From positions 1 to 25,949 of the forward strand of contig DAHWHV010000057.1 of NCBI GenBank assembly GCA_027335545.1: 25,949 bases of DNA. The letters run 5' to 3'. The stretch is from Clostridia bacterium. Its GTDB lineage: Bacteria; Bacillota_E; RBS10-35; JAJYVN01. Below, in pieces: positions 24,078 through 25,949 of the stretch. Below the pieces are notes generated by a model. The model worked only from the letters and a program-made list of their open reading frames with translations. It was not told the origin of the DNA and did no database searches. The position numbers were made by a program, and so were the translations under genes. The stretch's first letter is position 1. Each line of letters begins with the position of its first letter.

Positions 24078-24491
24078 TCATGACGAGAGCAACGCCTCCA
24101 CGCGCCGGCCGATGTCATCCCGTACCGCCCGGAAGGCCGCCCGGACCTCAGACTCACTGCCCGTGGCCTTGGCCGGGTCGGGCAACGGCCAGTGCATCCG
24201 CCTGATCCGCGGCGGCGTGACCGGACACCGCTCCTCCGCGTCCCCGCAAAGCGTGATGATCACGGCCGCGCGATGCAGCAACTCCGGATCGATCGGCTTG
24301 GACACCTGCCGCGAGATGTCGATCCCCACTTCCGCCATGACCGCGACGGCCAAGGGGTTCACCACTGAGGGCTCGATCCCCGCGCTCGCCACCTCCCACC
24401 GGTCGCCGGCCAGATGGCGGGCGAACCCCTCCGCCATCTGGCTCCGGCACGAGTTCCCGGTGCACAGAAAATAGACAAGTGGCGTCGGCAT
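24078..24491 (-). CDS. arsC: Arsenate reductase, thioredoxin-coupled (LMW phosphatase fold)
   Basis: A 137-residue cytoplasmic enzyme reducing arsenate to arsenite. The N-terminal P-loop is [17 protein letters not shown], the C-x5-R anion-binding site with the nucleophilic Cys. The pair CGDAEERC gives the two further cysteines that relay the disulfide to thioredoxin, separating it from plain low-molecular-weight tyrosine phosphatases. WPLPDPAKA matches the conserved W-x-x-x-D-P segment near the C-terminus. Start ATG at 24491 has GGGAGGGTGA just ahead; that ribosome-binding site overlaps the last codons of the MFS gene, which stops three bases upstream, so the two are translationally coupled. 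No arsR or arsB is in the window. Confidence 0.93.
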   Translation of the reverse strand: MPTPLVYFLCTGNSCRSQMAEGFARHLAGDRWEVASAGIEPSVVNPLAVAVMAEVGIDISRQVSKPIDPELLHRAAVIITLCGDAEERCPVTPPRIRRMHWPLPDPAKATGSESEVRAAFRAVRDDIGRRVEALLSS

Positions 24492-24494
24492 GAC

Positions 24495-25907
24495 TCACCC
24501 TCCCGCGGATCCGGCGCGAACTTCGGCGTTCCAGGCGCGGGCCGGAACCTCGCCCGCAGCCTCCTCCAACGTCTGCTGCTTCGGCTCCGGCAACGCGACC
24601 AGGGTGAGCAGCACGCCGAGGAGCGAGACGCCGGCCAGTATCCCCATCGTGCCGGACAGGTGCAGATCCTGGATCAGCAAGGGCATCAGGAACACTCCCA
24701 GGAACGCTCCAGACTTGCCGCCAGCGGCCGAGATCCCGTCACCGAGCCCTCGCAGCTCGACAGGAAAGACCTCCGAGGGATAGACGAATGTCGTTTCGTT
24801 CGGGCCGAACTCGACGAAGAAGTAGCTGACGGCGTATACGACCAAGAAGAGCAGCGGCAGTTTGACGATGCCGGGAACGACGAAGATCAGGGCGTAGGCC
24901 AGCGCCATCGCCAGGAAACCCTGCCACTGAATGCGGCGGCGCCCGATCCGATCCATGAGCGCCACCGCGACCCAGTACCCAGGGACTGCGGCGACAAGGA
25001 AGATGGCTGCGGCGATCAGGGTGGTGGTGATCAGGGTCGCGTGTGGCAGCAGGGCCTTGAGGATGATCTGGGACGAGACGCCGTTGCCGTAGAAGGCGAT
25101 GTCCATCAGGAACCAGCTGCCCGCCGTGCCGACCAGCCGCAGAAAGCAGGGCGAGCGCAGCAGGCTCCGGCGGCCCGGCACCGTCCCAGTCGCCGGGTGG
25201 ATGTCGACGCGCTCGCCCGTGAGTTCGCGCACCGTGGCCGCCGTGCCCGGCACGTCACCGCGGACCCCCAGGGTAAACCGCGGGGTTTCCTTGATCAGCC
25301 GGCGCAGGTAGATCACCGACGCCGCGGGGAGCGCGCCCAGGCCCAGCATCAGGCGCCACGCCAAGGCGTGCGGCACGCCCGCGCTCAGCAGGATGGCGGC
25401 GACCGCCGGGCCGGCCAGGAGACCAAAGCCCTGCATGGCAAAGACGGTACCGACCAATCGCCCCCGATCCCGGCGGTTGGCATACTCGCTCGTGATGACA
25501 GCCGAGGTCGCGTAGTCTCCGCCGACCCCGAACCCGACCAAGGCACGGAAGACGATCAGTTGCCCGACGTTGTGAGACAGGGCGGAAAGGATGGCGCCGA
25601 CAGTCAGCAGCAGGACCTCGACCCCGTACATGGCCTTGCGGCCCAAAACGTCCATGAGCCTGCCGAAGCAGACGGCGCCCAACACGGAGGCCAGCAGGGA
25701 GGTGGAGTTCAGCCACATCAGTTGTCCCGTCGTCAGGTGCCAGATGGGTCCGAGGATCGCCGTCACCGTACCGATGATGAACAGGTCGTAGGCATCGGTG
25801 AAAAAGCCCATCCCGGCCGTGAGCACCGTGCGCCAGTGGAAACGGGACAGCCGCGCGTCGTCCAGCGGCCTGTACAGGTCTCCCGGAGCCACGACTTCCT
25901 TCGACAT
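24495..25907 (-). CDS. MFS transporter, phosphate:H+ symporter (PHS)-like
   Basis: A 470-residue, probably 12-helix inner-membrane transporter. The first helix carries GMGFFTDAYDLFIIG, which matches the PHS (Pho84-like) signature. The loop 2-3 motif is GRLMDVLGRKAMYG, and ALVGFGVGGDYATSAVITSEYA is the helix 4 motif typical of sugar/phosphate porters. YLRRLIKETPRFTLG leads into the central loop, and FGPNETTFVYPSEVFPVELRG is the second-half counterpart (PES/PETKG-like). ATG at 25907 is preferred to 25934 because GGAGG lies eight bases ahead. It is the first gene of a two-gene unit with arsC, so a role in phosphate or arsenate/arsenite movement is plausible but not proven; an organic-acid substrate is also possible. 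Lower GC (about 60% in one counted line) sets it apart. Confidence 0.9.
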   Translation of the reverse strand: MSKEVVAPGDLYRPLDDARLSRFHWRTVLTAGMGFFTDAYDLFIIGTVTAILGPIWHLTTGQLMWLNSTSLLASVLGAVCFGRLMDVLGRKAMYGVEVLLLTVGAILSALSHNVGQLIVFRALVGFGVGGDYATSAVITSEYANRRDRGRLVGTVFAMQGFGLLAGPAVAAILLSAGVPHALAWRLMLGLGALPAASVIYLRRLIKETPRFTLGVRGDVPGTAATVRELTGERVDIHPATGTVPGRRSLLRSPCFLRLVGTAGSWFLMDIAFYGNGVSSQIILKALLPHATLITTTLIAAAIFLVAAVPGYWVAVALMDRIGRRRIQWQGFLAMALAYALIFVVPGIVKLPLLFLVVYAVSYFFVEFGPNETTFVYPSEVFPVELRGLGDGISAAGGKSGAFLGVFLMPLLIQDLHLSGTMGILAGVSLLGVLLTLVALPEPKQQTLEEAAGEVPARAWNAEVRAGSAGG

Positions 25908-25949
25908 CCGCCGTGCCTCCTTGCCCTCACTCACTGGCAGGAACGTTGG

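Overview
The window is a 26 kb piece of a very GC-rich bacterial chromosome. One 60-base stretch counted inside the patatin gene is 78% G+C. Most genes sit alone or in loose pairs separated by 150-500 bp spacers, and many starts are GTG or TTG preceded by purine-rich ribosome-binding sites. The gene content (two formylglycine sulfatases, two Gfo/Idh/MocA oxidoreductases, a xylose-isomerase-like TIM barrel, a zinc sorbitol-type dehydrogenase, a PhyH dioxygenase, a BadF-type sugar kinase-like ATPase) is that of a heterotroph with a broad carbohydrate and sulfate-ester catabolic repertoire. Armatimonadota, Chloroflexota or deep high-GC Firmicutes such as Limnochordia would fit, but no phylogenetic marker is present and the phylum cannot be fixed from this sequence.

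Layout: sulfatase 1, with five 36-bp hairpin repeats inside the reading frame (249-1808); Gfo/Idh/MocA 1 (2032-2916); on the minus strand a MurE-like ligase (3246-4718); a spacer with eight 13-bp tandem repeats; an aspartase-like lyase (5178-6641); an MscS-type channel (6864-7724); a PhyH dioxygenase (8152-9042); a spacer with a C-rich/G-quadruplex tract and copy A of a dispersed repeat; Gfo/Idh/MocA 2 (9606-10694) and sulfatase 2 (10807-12189), the best candidate catabolic pair; a GNAT acetyltransferase, a patatin-like lipase and a zinc dehydrogenase (12422-15482); a minus-strand TIM-barrel isomerase (15512-16312); copy B of the dispersed repeat, inverted; an amidase (16681-18183); a minus-strand DUF5519 protein; an ECF sigma factor carrying a large beta-rich C-terminal extension (18922 onward); a minus-strand VOC protein and BadF/GlcNAc-kinase-like protein.

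From about 22.6 kb the picture changes. A broken helix-turn-helix/zinc-ribbon gene is followed by a ~65-bp inverted repeat pair, a small membrane protein, and a lower-GC arsenic/phosphate module on the minus strand (a PHS-type MFS transporter tightly coupled to a thioredoxin-type arsenate reductase). This end may be an acquired segment.

The points most worth a second look are the sigma-factor fusion, the hairpin repeats expanding in frame inside a sulfatase, the ~263-bp dispersed repeat family, the broken zinc-ribbon regulator, and four apparent single-base frameshifts between 20.5 and 23.2 kb. Those frameshifts may be assembly errors. All family assignments come from reading motifs by eye; no database search was made.
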